From: Malurus cyaneus samueli
Lineage: Eukaryota > Chordata > Aves > Passeriformes > Maluridae
Assembly (NCBI GenBank): GCA_009741485.1
Contig: CM019230.1
Coordinates: 9,044,230-9,108,229 of the forward strand
Length of the DNA: 64,000 nucleotides
Direction of reading: 5' to 3'
Below the pieces are notes generated by a model. It ran no database searches. It was not told where the DNA came from and saw only the letters and a program-made list of their open reading frames with translations. Each line of letters starts with the position of its first letter. The stretch's first letter is position 1. This document shows positions 18,101 through 26,969 of the stretch, in pieces. The translations under genes and the position numbers were made by a program.

Positions 18101-21100
18101 CTGCAATGATTTGAGCCCCTCAAATAAAAACTAAGGAGCTCTGTCTAAACACACCCCTTCCCCAAACTCAATACTCCCAACAATCACAGGGTATGTGGGG
18201 GAAGAAAACAAAACAAAAATCTACACCCTTAACCCAATAGACTCCCATGTACAACTTCACCCATGTCCAAGATTTTGTAATAAATTAAGTGCACAAAGTT
18301 CTTTTTTACACAGATAAACACACACACAGTGGCTAATGAGAATGTAATAATCATAGCAAGATTAGAAACCACATTGAAATAGGCTTTGATCTGAACTCTG
18401 TTCACTTCCTCTCCTCCCCTCTCAGCTGGTTTGCTCTGGCAGCCAGGTCTGTAAGTGTGCTCTGCTATGATCTCGCAGCACAAATAAGCTGCTACCCCAG
18501 GCAGGACATTACTGGGATAGCAGGGAGCAAACTGCAATGGAAACTCCTCCCTCTACAAAAAGCACAGCTGTACAGGATGAGAACTGATCTGTTACTCATA
18601 GCTGATCCATATATTTATTTTCCAACAACAGTTTTTTAATCCCATATTGTATTTCCAGAAAAGTCAAAGGGAAGGGATGCTGAAGCTATTCCATAGTAAG
18701 AAAGCGCTGTAAGGTTTCACTTTTGCTAACCCCAGTAGCTCCTAACAACCCAAATGGAGCATTCCTGATGCAATCAAACACACACTTAACATTTCCTGCA
18801 TCGCCACTATAGCTATGTGCAGGACCAACCTCATGACTAAGACGTGGGCTGCTTTAATGCCTTGGGAATATCCACATTTTTAACTGAAGACAACACACCA
18901 GAACGTGGGGATGTGAGTAACGGCTCCCCACATGGTCGATCACTACCCAGAGAAATATGAAGCTCTCAGGCACAGCAACCCCTGAGTCAAACAAGAGAAG
19001 AAAAAACTTTTTTTTTTTTCTTCCTGTTTCTCCTTCATCAGGAAGATCCCTGTTTCTCCTTCAATTCCAGGTTACAGGAGCAGCTTTGAAGCTTGACTGA
19101 CTGTTGTTACCAGTGGAATCACAAATTTGATGGCTACAGCTTGTAACCCCTTCAATGTGAGAGAGCTGGAAAAGGCTGACAGAGGAGGGAATACTTCCTT
19201 AGGTTCACTTCCTTCCATAAACCTCTTATTTCAAGAGGGAACAGATGAGCTGAAAAGCAACTGACAAAAATAACTCAGATTTTTTTTTAAAAATAAAATA
19301 TAATGATTACAGAGCTATTGCCCTGATCCAGTCATGCCTATTCCTACAGTAGAAGTACTATTTACCACCAGTGCCACTGAGGCCAGAGTGAGTTTTGTTC
19401 CTCCAAATCTGCAGAAAATGGAAGGGCTAAATTAATGACCAGCCTAGAAGATGTCACAGGCTAAGGGGGGCATGTTGGCACAGACAAACCTGCAGGCTCT
19501 AGGGCCTGAGGTCCAGCCATGGCAGCAGTGGAGTCCAGGGAAGTGACAGTGTCAGCACAGTTTCTGCCACAGTGGTTTTCCTTAGCATAAAAGTTGTCTA
19601 AAGCCAAGAGAACAGTACCCCACCAACATTGCAGGGTCCTACAGCAAAGCTTTCCAGCCCACTGGAGAACAGTAAATACATAAGTCAAGTGTTTCAACAC
19701 CAAAACAAACCCACACCTCAGTTTTCAAATCAGCTTTAGACTGCAACAGCGACAAAAGAGAAACCTGTCAGCAATTTACAGATATGATGTTTTGTTTCTT
19801 CATTTCTGTAAAGCATTTCAGTATCCTTCCAAAAGCATTGGAAAAGGACCTAAAATCAGGAGCTCACAGTCTCAAAATTAAGAAGCTAAAATCAGAATAT
19901 TCTGCTTTAAACAACTGACAATTTCTATTTCCTTATGTTACATTATTTCTTTGTTTTTTAACCTAGAGTCTGAAAGTGGCAAAGGCATCTGAAATAAAAC
20001 CAGTATCACTCAAATCAGAGTGAAGGAGGCCCATGGCAGAACAACCACAGCTGCTTTATCACTTGCCAGTCAGAAAGATTCAGCCTTGGAGAGACTTCTT
20101 CAATGATTCTGTGTTCTCCCATCCTTGTGAGATTGGCCAATCTTAAATTACTAAGAAATTAGGTTATTGTGACAATACATGCACACACCCACACTTGTGT
20201 GCTTCAGCACTGAAGTGAGTCACGTTCTATTCCCGGCAGAAGCAAGGAGGAAGCACAGAGCTCTCCCTCTCTCTGCTCTCCTTTGGGTGGCCAAACGTCA
20301 CCTGCCCTTCAGCACTTTAAAAGGGCCCTAAACTAATAAAAGATCTCCGTGTTACCTGCAATGCAACACCATAATTCCTAACAGAAACAGAGCCAGGAGC
20401 TGCCAAACAGAAGCCAAATGTCTTTTTTCTTCATGTTTTGTGTCATCACTCAATTTTCTGACCAGGTGAGGTAGGATGTGATATGAATACTGCCAACCCA
20501 CAGATTCCCAAGACAAATTCCTTAAGGTGCTTTGGATGTGACATTATTCAAAAAAGGGTTTATAATGCATTTATTGCTACAGAATTTAAAGAAGCCTTTG
20601 CAACCAACAAATTTTACACTAAAATGATGGTATAAAGGCATTTTACAATAAAAGAGAAACTTTTCTTCTTACACAGCTACAAGCTAAGCATCAAATATCA
20701 CTGCTCCGTTACAGACCCTGACGATCTGAAATCAAACTCATCCTCAAAAATCTTTTTCCATCTCCATTGCAGAGGCAAGATGAAAATAAGTGCAGAGCTG
20801 CTGAGAAACAGACTAGTCTATTCTTTTCAAATCTTTGGGATAGCAGGAAGAGGGCTGCCAAGATGCTCACACCTCATTACCTCCTTGATGTGCCATTGCC
20901 AAGATGTCATCAGAGATGTTTGACTAAAATCAACAGAATAATTCGTGTTTACAGATGACTTCAACAGCATCAGCAACAGGTACATGTGCTGCAGTCTACA
21001 ATGAAGAAGCTGCAGGAGTGCCTTAAGCAAGAATATTATTTCTTAAGGCAAAAGGATGTTGCAAAATAATGAGCCTCTATTCCTTATTCCACAAAAATGA

Positions 21101-21807
21101 CACTCATAAGACTAGTGCTATTTTTGTTTCGCAAAAGCAAGATGAGGCACACGCACCCCCTTTCTGGAGCAGGCCTCTAGAAGCAATGGAAAAGATAAGC
21201 CAAGGATGCAGCAAGATTCACAGTGGGCTGTGTATCAATGCTTGCCTGCCAGTGTGATTAGTAGGGTTAACCACAGTTTTTAAATACAAATCACATAAAA
21301 AGAAAGAAAAAAGTAGTTATACCACTGATTTTGAATATGGGGTACTTACACTGAGAAAGGGCTGAACTGCGGGCAATTCCCAAAGAAGCCCCTGAAGCAC
21401 AGGCTTTGAGGAGCCCGACAGAGCCACACACCGCGAGCAGCCAAGTGCACCAAGCCCCAGCAAGCCTGGCCTGCTCGTCCTCCTCTCCCCCACCCACCCA
21501 CCCATTCAATTCTGCGAAGACCGCACCTGTGCTAAAACAACGGGAGAACCACTGAATGTCCCCGCTATCAGCGGCCTCCCCGGCTCCTGCCAACAGTTAC
21601 ACCCGCCACCCATCGAGCATCCCCTACGGCCGCCGCAGCCCCGGGGGACCCCGCAGTGAAGGGCCAGGTCCATCCCAGCCCGGGCCCCGCACCGCCGCCC
21701 CTCCGCGGCACCAACCAGCTCCCCGACCCCGCAGGCTCACCGTGGTCCTGGTTAAAACCGGCGTAGAGCAGCCCGTTGCCGTGCGGGTTGGCCGGGAGCA
21801 GGTTCAT
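9092..21807 (-). CDS. WDR45B: WDR45B (WIPI3), PI3P-binding WD40 beta-propeller, complete CDS
   Basis: WDR45B is a PROPPIN-family seven-bladed beta-propeller that binds PI3P on phagophore and endosomal membranes in autophagy. Ten coding exons on the minus strand are, in transcript order, 21741-21807, 17174-17248, 15333-15434, 14640-14727, 14021-14115, 12860-13050, 10972-11057, 10113-10214, 9484-9605 and 9092-9198. All borders are GT-AG and all phases join, giving 1035 nt, which is 344 aa plus TGA, the same length as human WDR45B. Diagnostic segments are [49 protein letters not shown], the phosphoinositide-binding LRRG motif at residues 224-227, [18 protein letters not shown] and the C-terminal FLEMTDDKL. 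The ATG at 21805-21807 is chosen because it matches the family N-terminus. No defect is seen. Confidence 0.98.
9484..9605 (-). CDS. WDR45B: WDR45B coding exon 9
   Basis: Acceptor TTGCTTTCAG, donor GTGAGTAT. Encodes [20 protein letters not shown] and [19 protein letters not shown]. Confidence 0.97.
9606..10112 (-). other. WDR45B intron 8
   Basis: A 507-bp GT-AG intron with an AT-rich patch near 9710-9735. Nothing else is recognised. Confidence 0.9.
10113..10214 (-). CDS. WDR45B: WDR45B coding exon 8
   Basis: Acceptor GTTCTCTGCAG, donor GTAGGGAT. Encodes [20 protein letters not shown] and [14 protein letters not shown]. Confidence 0.97.
10215..10971 (-). other. WDR45B intron 7
   Basis: A 757-bp intron, GC-richer than its neighbours. 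The long plus-strand open frame at 10455-10922 looks incidental to base composition. Confidence 0.9.
10972..11057 (-). CDS. WDR45B: WDR45B coding exon 7 (carries the LRRG motif)
   Basis: Acceptor CTTTTCAAG, donor GTATGTTC. Encodes [20 protein letters not shown] and GSQAANIY. The two arginines of LRRG (residues 225-226) are the lipid-binding pair of the PROPPIN family. Confidence 0.96.
11058..12859 (-). other. WDR45B intron 6
   Basis: A 1.8-kb intron. No exon, RNA gene or confident repeat is seen. Confidence 0.9.
12860..13050 (-). CDS. WDR45B: WDR45B coding exon 6
   Basis: Acceptor TTTGTCTTTCAG, donor GTAAGAAT. Encodes [18 protein letters not shown] through [14 protein letters not shown]. 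It is the longest coding exon of the gene (191 nt). Confidence 0.96.
13589..13611. repeat. (CCT)n microsatellite
   Basis: About seven perfect tandem CCT triplets inside WDR45B intron 5. Confidence 0.95.
13690..13795 (-). mobile_element. Probable old CR1 fragment (antisense)
   Basis: The order of the segments 'ggtggggattcc', 'ttctggtggagaa' and 'ccttcctgacat' resembles the middle-to-3' part of CR1 elements in antisense. It is diverged, and I rely on resemblance from memory. Confidence 0.4.
14021..14115 (-). CDS. WDR45B: WDR45B coding exon 5
   Basis: Acceptor CTGTTTCAG, donor GTTAGTTG. Encodes [20 protein letters not shown] and [12 protein letters not shown]. Confidence 0.97.
14116..14639 (-). 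other. WDR45B intron 4
   Basis: A 524-bp GT-AG intron; nothing else recognised. Confidence 0.9.
14640..14727 (-). CDS. WDR45B: WDR45B coding exon 4
   Basis: Acceptor CACTTTTCTAG, donor GTAGGTAC. Encodes [20 protein letters not shown] and VKAVKLRRD. Confidence 0.96.
14728..15332 (-). other. WDR45B intron 3
   Basis: A 605-bp GT-AG intron; nothing else recognised. Confidence 0.9.
15333..15434 (-). CDS. WDR45B: WDR45B coding exon 3
   Basis: Acceptor GTCTTCCAG, donor GTGAGTTC. Encodes [20 protein letters not shown] and then the [12 protein letters not shown] loop. Confidence 0.96.
15435..17173 (-). other. WDR45B intron 2
   Basis: A 1.74-kb GT-AG intron. No confident repeats or embedded genes are seen. 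Confidence 0.9.
17174..17248 (-). CDS. WDR45B: WDR45B coding exon 2
   Basis: Acceptor TTTTTACCACAG, donor GTAAAAAAA. Encodes [20 protein letters not shown] then EKEKQ, part of the first blade. Confidence 0.96.
17249..21740 (-). other. WDR45B intron 1
   Basis: The 4.49-kb first intron. It contains a short CA-type run (about 18318-18328) and a hairpin at 18044-18124, listed separately. Towards 21.3-21.74 kb it becomes CpG-rich as it joins the promoter island. No other gene is recognised. Confidence 0.88.
18044..18124 (+). other. Imperfect hairpin (inverted repeat) in WDR45B intron 1
   Basis: The arm 18065-18076 (taagaatagaac) is exactly complementary to 18085-18096, with an 8-base loop. Two G-U pairs and two A-U pairs extend the stem to 16 pairs on the plus strand. 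An outer 7-bp arm (18044-18050 with 18118-18124) closes an 81-base structure. No function is known; it is antisense to WDR45B. Confidence 0.6.
21741..21807 (-). CDS. WDR45B: WDR45B coding exon 1
   Basis: Begins with ATG at 21807-21805 and encodes 22 residues plus one base; donor GTGAGCC starts at 21740. It lies inside the CpG-rich promoter region. Confidence 0.96.
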
Positions 21808-21869
21808 GGCTCCGGTTCGGCTCCGCCACCCCTCACACCATGGCGGCGCGCGCCGAATCAGCCTCCCCG

Positions 21870-22045
21870 CGTAAGCGCGAACCGAACCGATCCGACCAGA
21901 GCCGAGACGAGCCCGCCCGAATCGGGCCGAGTTCAGCCGAGCTCCACGGAGCCGAGCCGGACCGAGTCCGGCCGGGCCGAGCTGAGCCGAACTCGCCCGA
22001 GCCCGGCAAAGCAGAGCCGAGTCCCACCGAGCCGAGGCGAACAGA
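21870..22045. repeat. Degenerate CCGAG/GCCGA short tandem repeat in the WDR45B promoter
   Basis: Motifs gccgag, accgag and cccgag recur every 5-15 bases over about 175 bp immediately upstream of the WDR45B start. The open frames rich in Glu-Pro-Ser-Arg seen here are a composition effect. Confidence 0.7.
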
Positions 22046-22184
22046 CCGGCGGCTGCTTCCGGCCCTGCCAGGCACCGCTGCAGAGCGCAGGGCCCATCGA
22101 GCCGCCCGCCAGAGGAGCGCTGAGTAGTCGAGCGGCGAGGCGTGGGCAGGGTGGTCGGAGCGCCGGGGATGGGCCGGGGATGGA

Positions 22185-22800
22185 CCGGGACTGACCGCCC
22201 GGACTGACTGGGACCAGCTGGGATAACCGGGACTGACCGCCCGGTCTGACTGGGACCAGCTGGGATAACCGGGACTGACCGCCCGGACTGACTGGGACCA
22301 GCTGGGATGACCGGGACTGACCGCCCGGCTGACTGGGACCAGCTGGGATGACCGGGACTGACCGCCCGGACTGACTGGGACCAGCTGGGATACCGGGACT
22401 GACCGCCCGGTCTGACTGGGACCAGCTGGGATAACCGGGACTGACCGCCCGGACTGACTGGGACCAGCTGGGATACCGGGACTGACCGCCCGGTCTGACT
22501 GGGACCAGCTGGGATGACCGGGACTGACCGCCCGGACTGACTGGGACCAGCTGGGATAACCGGGACTGACCGCCCGGACTGACTGGGACCAGCTGGGATG
22601 ACCGGGACTGACCGCCCGGTCTGACTGGGACCAGCTGGGATGACCGGGACTGACCGCCCGGTCTGACTGGGACCAGCTGGGATGACCGGGACTGACCGCC
22701 CGGGCTGACTGGGACCAGCTGGGATGACCGGGACTGACCGCCCGGGCTGACTGGGACCAGCTGGGATGACCGGGACGGACCGGGACTGACCGCTGGGTCG
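22185..22800. repeat. Minisatellite, about 14 copies of a 43-bp unit
   Basis: The unit contains gactgaccgcccgg, then tgactgggaccagctggga, then a short variable link (taaccggg, tgaccggg or taccggg). Copies are 41-43 bp and nearly identical. The variants are C/T/G/A changes in ccggNctg and small deletions in the link. It begins about 380 bp upstream of the WDR45B start codon. Because 43 is not a multiple of 3, all minus-strand frames stay open and show the same peptides in rotation. These are not genes. Confidence 0.95.
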
Positions 22801-25365
22801 GAGGGGAGGATGGGTAGCCCAGGCCCGGTAACACACAGGACAGGGCATCCCCGGGCCCTACCCAGCTCCAAAGGACTATTTGGTAAAAACTTTCACATCA
22901 AAGTAGTAAAAACAGGAGTTACAGTTGGAACATGTTAAAATAGGGATTCCCTGACTTTACAAAAACCCAAACCGAACCAACCCCCAAACCAAACTACCAG
23001 CACCACAAACGCATCTTGAAAGTGTGGAAGTTCTCTTGACCCAAGGCCCTGAGCATCCTGACTGGAATTAAATAGTAATTTTACTTCAAGATGATGGGCC
23101 CAACTTGGTGAGGTCCCTTCCAACCCGAATTATTCCATGACTGTATGATGAGCTGGAGTCCAGACTGTGTGTGCTCACACCAACACCAGCTATTCCCCAA
23201 CCTTCCTGTGTGTTCACATCCTTTTCCATGCTCTGTGCATTCCACTGATGTCACATCTCAGATTAGTGACCAGTTCTGTTGGGGAGTGATCTCAGCTTAT
23301 CAATGCCTAACAGTTGAGTGTAGCTCTGGAGCTCTGCACAGACCACCTGCTACAAGATTTGGGCACTCACATATGTATATACATATCTGTGTATAGGTAT
23401 AGATACATACATAAAATATAATAATCACATTGCATCTTTACAAGATTTGTTTCCTCAGCCAAAAGACTGGGTAATATTAAAAAAAAAAAAAGCTTCTCCT
23501 GTCCAGCTACAGCCCCAGGCTTTACTTAATGCATGTGGGATTGCTGCAGGCATTATCAGGAGCAAGGAGTGCTGCTCCAGCCTCTCCTTACCTTGTCTTT
23601 GGCCTGGCTGGCAGGAGGAACAGACACTCTGGCCTTGGGGGACACACACATCTGCGGTAATGCCCCCTCCAGCCAGGCATTCTTCCTGCATATCACATAG
23701 AGAAAGGGACCAGACTGGTGACTGAGGAGACCGAGGGTATAATTTGGAAGAAATGAACCGAGGTAGCCGTGTGCATGGGACAGAACGCTTCATCCTGCAC
23801 CCGGACGGTAGGAGAGCACTCCCTAGTGCGTGTCTCCAAAGCAGGTTTAAGCCCTGGACTTGCAGGCAGTCCTGTACGTGCTCTGCTGGAGTGGAAATGC
23901 AATTTCACCATCCCAACAGATCCACCCCACCAGCATTTCTCTGAACTCCCCCAGCACAGGCAGCCCGGCGGGTGGAGCCGGCTCATCACCTGGGGGCAAA
24001 GTCCACACTTCGTTCTGCTGGTAAGGCTCTTAAGTATGAGAAGAAATTGTTCTGATGGCACTTTTGTTTAAGCTGATGCATTGACTGCTTCAGGTCCTGG
24101 CATCACTCGCATTTTACTGCCGGGGCGCCAGTGCTGATCCAGGAGGAACATCACAGACATGTAACTTGGGGGGATCTCACAGCAGTGAAGACACTGACAG
24201 GAAACTGGGATGAAGCTGCACCAAGGGATTGTTAGTATTGAGTATAGTATAGAGATATATATAGTACCACACAATCCCTTCACACATGAAAGATTTGGCT
24301 TGAGTTATTCTTCCACATTTCAGGTAACAATTTTGTAGACAGATGTTGTATCAGAAGTGTTATATGATACTGAATTCAGGTATATTGTTCTTCAGTTTCT
24401 TCTAAAGAAAGATACAGCCAACCCTCCCAAAAGAAACCATTTCTGTTCTAAAGAATCTAAATAAAGGATTTATTTTCCAGAAGCATTCAATTTATTTATT
24501 TTTGAAATAGTGTTCTTCAAGTTGTGTTTCTTTTACCACAGCGTCTGTGGAATATTTCTCCCAGAACTTTCTCACAGAGTGGGATGAAATGTAACTTTCT
24601 TTTACAGAAAAGTATCTATTCTACAAATTAATTCCTCAAAGTATTAAAAAGCATACAAAAACATTTATCTAATTGATTACATACACAGATGAGGCAAAAC
24701 CTTGTTGTGCATGTGCATAATAATTATAGATCCATTTTTAGCTCAGTGAAGTTTGTCCTTAAAAGTTACCGAGGGAACTTCACAAAGATTCCAAATGCAC
24801 AATTGCAGCACTATAGATTTTGTCACACTATTGGTAGAATTAACAATGATAAATATATTGTTAAGTATATTTCATACGTTGTATTGTATTTAACACATTT
24901 TAATTGTGTTTCATGCATTTTAAATACCTCTGCCTGAATACGCAGACCCATGACTCATTTTTATATTTTTAATCGCTTGCAAAAAAGACAGTATTTTATT
25001 TTTATTAGTAAGTCACTTACCAGATTCCATGGAATTAAGAATTGAATATAATGGTATTTATCCTCTGTATAAAAACACACCAGCTAGTGAAACTAATGGT
25101 GCTGTGCACATCAGAAACTAAAAGGCAGTACGCAGATCCAGCAGCAACATGTCATGTCCTTTTCTTGGCACTGGATGTGTCATTCATCCAAAAGCAGTAT
25201 TTCTGGGGTGAGAAGGCTCTAAAATAAGACTTCATGTTCTAATTTTTGTCAGTGCGATACGTACATGGAGTGTGTTCTGCCATTAAACAAGAATCTGCGT
25301 GTTCGAGTCTGGAGGGCTATGGGCCGCTTGTGCACGCGTGGGTGCGGTGTGAAGAACGGTGTCAG
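22801..25365. other. Intergenic interval WDR45B / FN3K
   Basis: Noncoding sequence between the two minisatellites, with a CR1 tail near 23.1 kb. The part at 24.2-25.1 kb is AT-rich. In human this is where RAB40B and FN3KRP sit, but no exon resembling either was recognised here. Confidence 0.7.
23090..23150 (+). mobile_element. Short CR1 LINE 3' tail
   Basis: The segment gatgggcccaacttggtgag, then gtcccttccaacccgaat, then ttccatgactgtatgatg is a diverged CR1 3' end in the plus orientation. Confidence 0.75.
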
Positions 25366-26192
25366 ACCCCCATCACATCGGGAACAGCCCCCCTACACCG
25401 GGAACAGCTGCTCCTCACACGGGGAACTGTCCCTCACGCCGGGAACAACTTTCCCTCACACCGGGAACGGCCGCCCCTCACACGGAAAACCGCCACCCTT
25501 TCACACCGGGAACAACTTCCTCTCACACCGGGAACTGCTTTCCCTCACACGGGGAGCTGCCCCCCCTCACAGCGGGAACAACTTCCCTTCACACCGGGAA
25601 CTGTCCCCCCTCACACCGGGAACTGCTTCCCCTCACACCGGGAGCTCCCCCCCTCACACCGAGAACTGCCTCCCCTCACACGGGGAGCAGCCGCTCCTAC
25701 ACCGGGAACAGCACTCCTCACACCAGGAATTGCTTCCCCTCACACCGGGAACAACTTCCCCTCACACCGGGACTCCCCTCCCGACACCCCTCACAGGGAA
25801 CTGCTTTCCCTCACACGGGGAGCAGCCGCCCCTACACCGGGAACTGCCGCCCCTCACACCGGGAGCAGCCGCCCCTACACCGGGAACTGCCGCCCCTCAC
25901 ACCGGGAACTGCTTCCCCTCACACCGGGAACTGCCTCCCCTCACATAGGGAACTGCTTTCCCTCACACGGGGAGCAGCCGCCCCTCACACAGGGAGCAGC
26001 CGCCCCTACACCGGGAACTGCCGCCCCTCACACCGGGAACTGCTTCCCCTCACACCGGGAACTGCTTCCCCTCACACCGGGAACTGTCTCCCCTCACACC
26101 GGGAACTGCCTCCCCTCACACCGGGAACTGCCTCCCCTCACACCGGGAACTGTCTCCCCTTACACCGGGAACTGTCTCCCCTCACACCGGGC
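25366..26192. repeat. Minisatellite, about 37 copies of a 22-bp unit
   Basis: The unit is essentially ctcacaccgggaactgc plus tcccc or gcccc, with variants ctacacc, cacggggagcagccg and gggaacaactt. The copies around 25.9-26.18 kb are the most uniform; the left end is more diverged. The array stops about 640 bp before the FN3K start codon. The unit is 22 bp, so three overlapping long plus-strand frames arise that should not be annotated as proteins. Confidence 0.95.
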
Positions 26193-26828
26193 CCCCGGGG
26201 GTGCCGCTCACCCGCGCTATCCCGCAGAGCCGCCCTGCGGTCCCGGCCGGGATCTCCCCCTCCCCACGGCACTGTCCCCCACCAGCAGGAATTTCCGCAG
26301 GGAATCGTGAGCTCCTCCTCCCCGCAACCCGCCCGGCCGATTAGCGGATTTAATGACATCCTTCTGGGCTGCAGCTTTAGATTTCACACCAAATGTCCTC
26401 ACTACAGCCCCTGTGGCCATTCCTGAGGCCGCCTGCAGCTTCACTCTAGTGGATTGACCTAAAACGGTCCTTCCGCAACATCACAGAGCTTTAAAGCGGC
26501 TCCAAACTACAAATACCAGCAGCTCCAGCACCGCTGAGAGGCCCCAGGACACACCTCTCCTAGAATAAACCCCTCCAATTTATTCTAGCAAATACTGATA
26601 AAGAATTTAAATTTTCATGTATAGCATTAAAAGCCCACGGCAAGGAAAGCATTTTTAAACATTCTCTCTAGCTGAGCTGTTTTTTTCAGCTGCTTTTTAA
26701 ATTTTTTTCTAAAGTGGGTGGCCCTTTCTGCCTCGTCGCAGAGTGACGGTGACAGAAGGACCCAGACCTTTAATCCTGTTTCGCAGCGGGTTTTGCAGAG
26801 GAGCGGCTGCAGCAGCCTGGAAATGACC
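26193..26828 (+). promoter_or_regulatory. FN3K: FN3K upstream region, probable promoter and 5'UTR
   Basis: GC-rich at 26193-26350, then moderate composition. The region holds the FN3K transcription start by position, but no TATA box or defined start is visible. The frame is open upstream of the chosen ATG as far as an ATG at 26718. Confidence 0.5.
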
Positions 26829-26969
26829 ATGGAGAAAATTCTGAAGGCAGAGCTGAACACCAACATTCTGAAGGCACTGGGGAGCTCGGGGGGAGGATGC
26901 ATCAGCCAAGGCCAAACATATGAGACAGACAGCGGACGGGTATTTGTGAAAATCAACCACAAACCTCAG
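26829..26969 (+). CDS. FN3K: FN3K coding exon 1 (P-loop)
   Basis: Encodes residues 1-47, [10 protein letters not shown] through FVKINHKPQ, with GGGCISQG at 21-28. The donor is CAG|gtcaat, a weaker than usual GT site. An in-frame ATG six bases upstream (26823) could add two residues. Confidence 0.95.

Larger units (their letters stand above)
21540..22185 (-). promoter_or_regulatory. WDR45B: CpG-rich promoter and 5'UTR region of WDR45B
   Basis: Dense CpG dinucleotides and high GC surround coding exon 1. No TATA box is evident. The transcription start is expected just above 21807 but cannot be placed. Part of the island is built of a degenerate CCGAG-type repeat (21870-22045). Confidence 0.75.

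Noticed and set aside
21568..22871. Three long minus-strand frames (426, 333 and 312 codons) rich in Ser/Pro/Gly/Arg
   Set aside because: They are the translation of the 43-bp minisatellite and the CCGAG repeat; each frame shows the same peptides in rotation, and the region is promoter.
25246..26426. Plus-strand frames of 354, 355 and 227 codons with Pro-Gly-Thr repeats (TPGT, HTGN, SHRE)
   Set aside because: Generated by the 22-bp minisatellite read in its three frames; no start context, splice signals or known protein.
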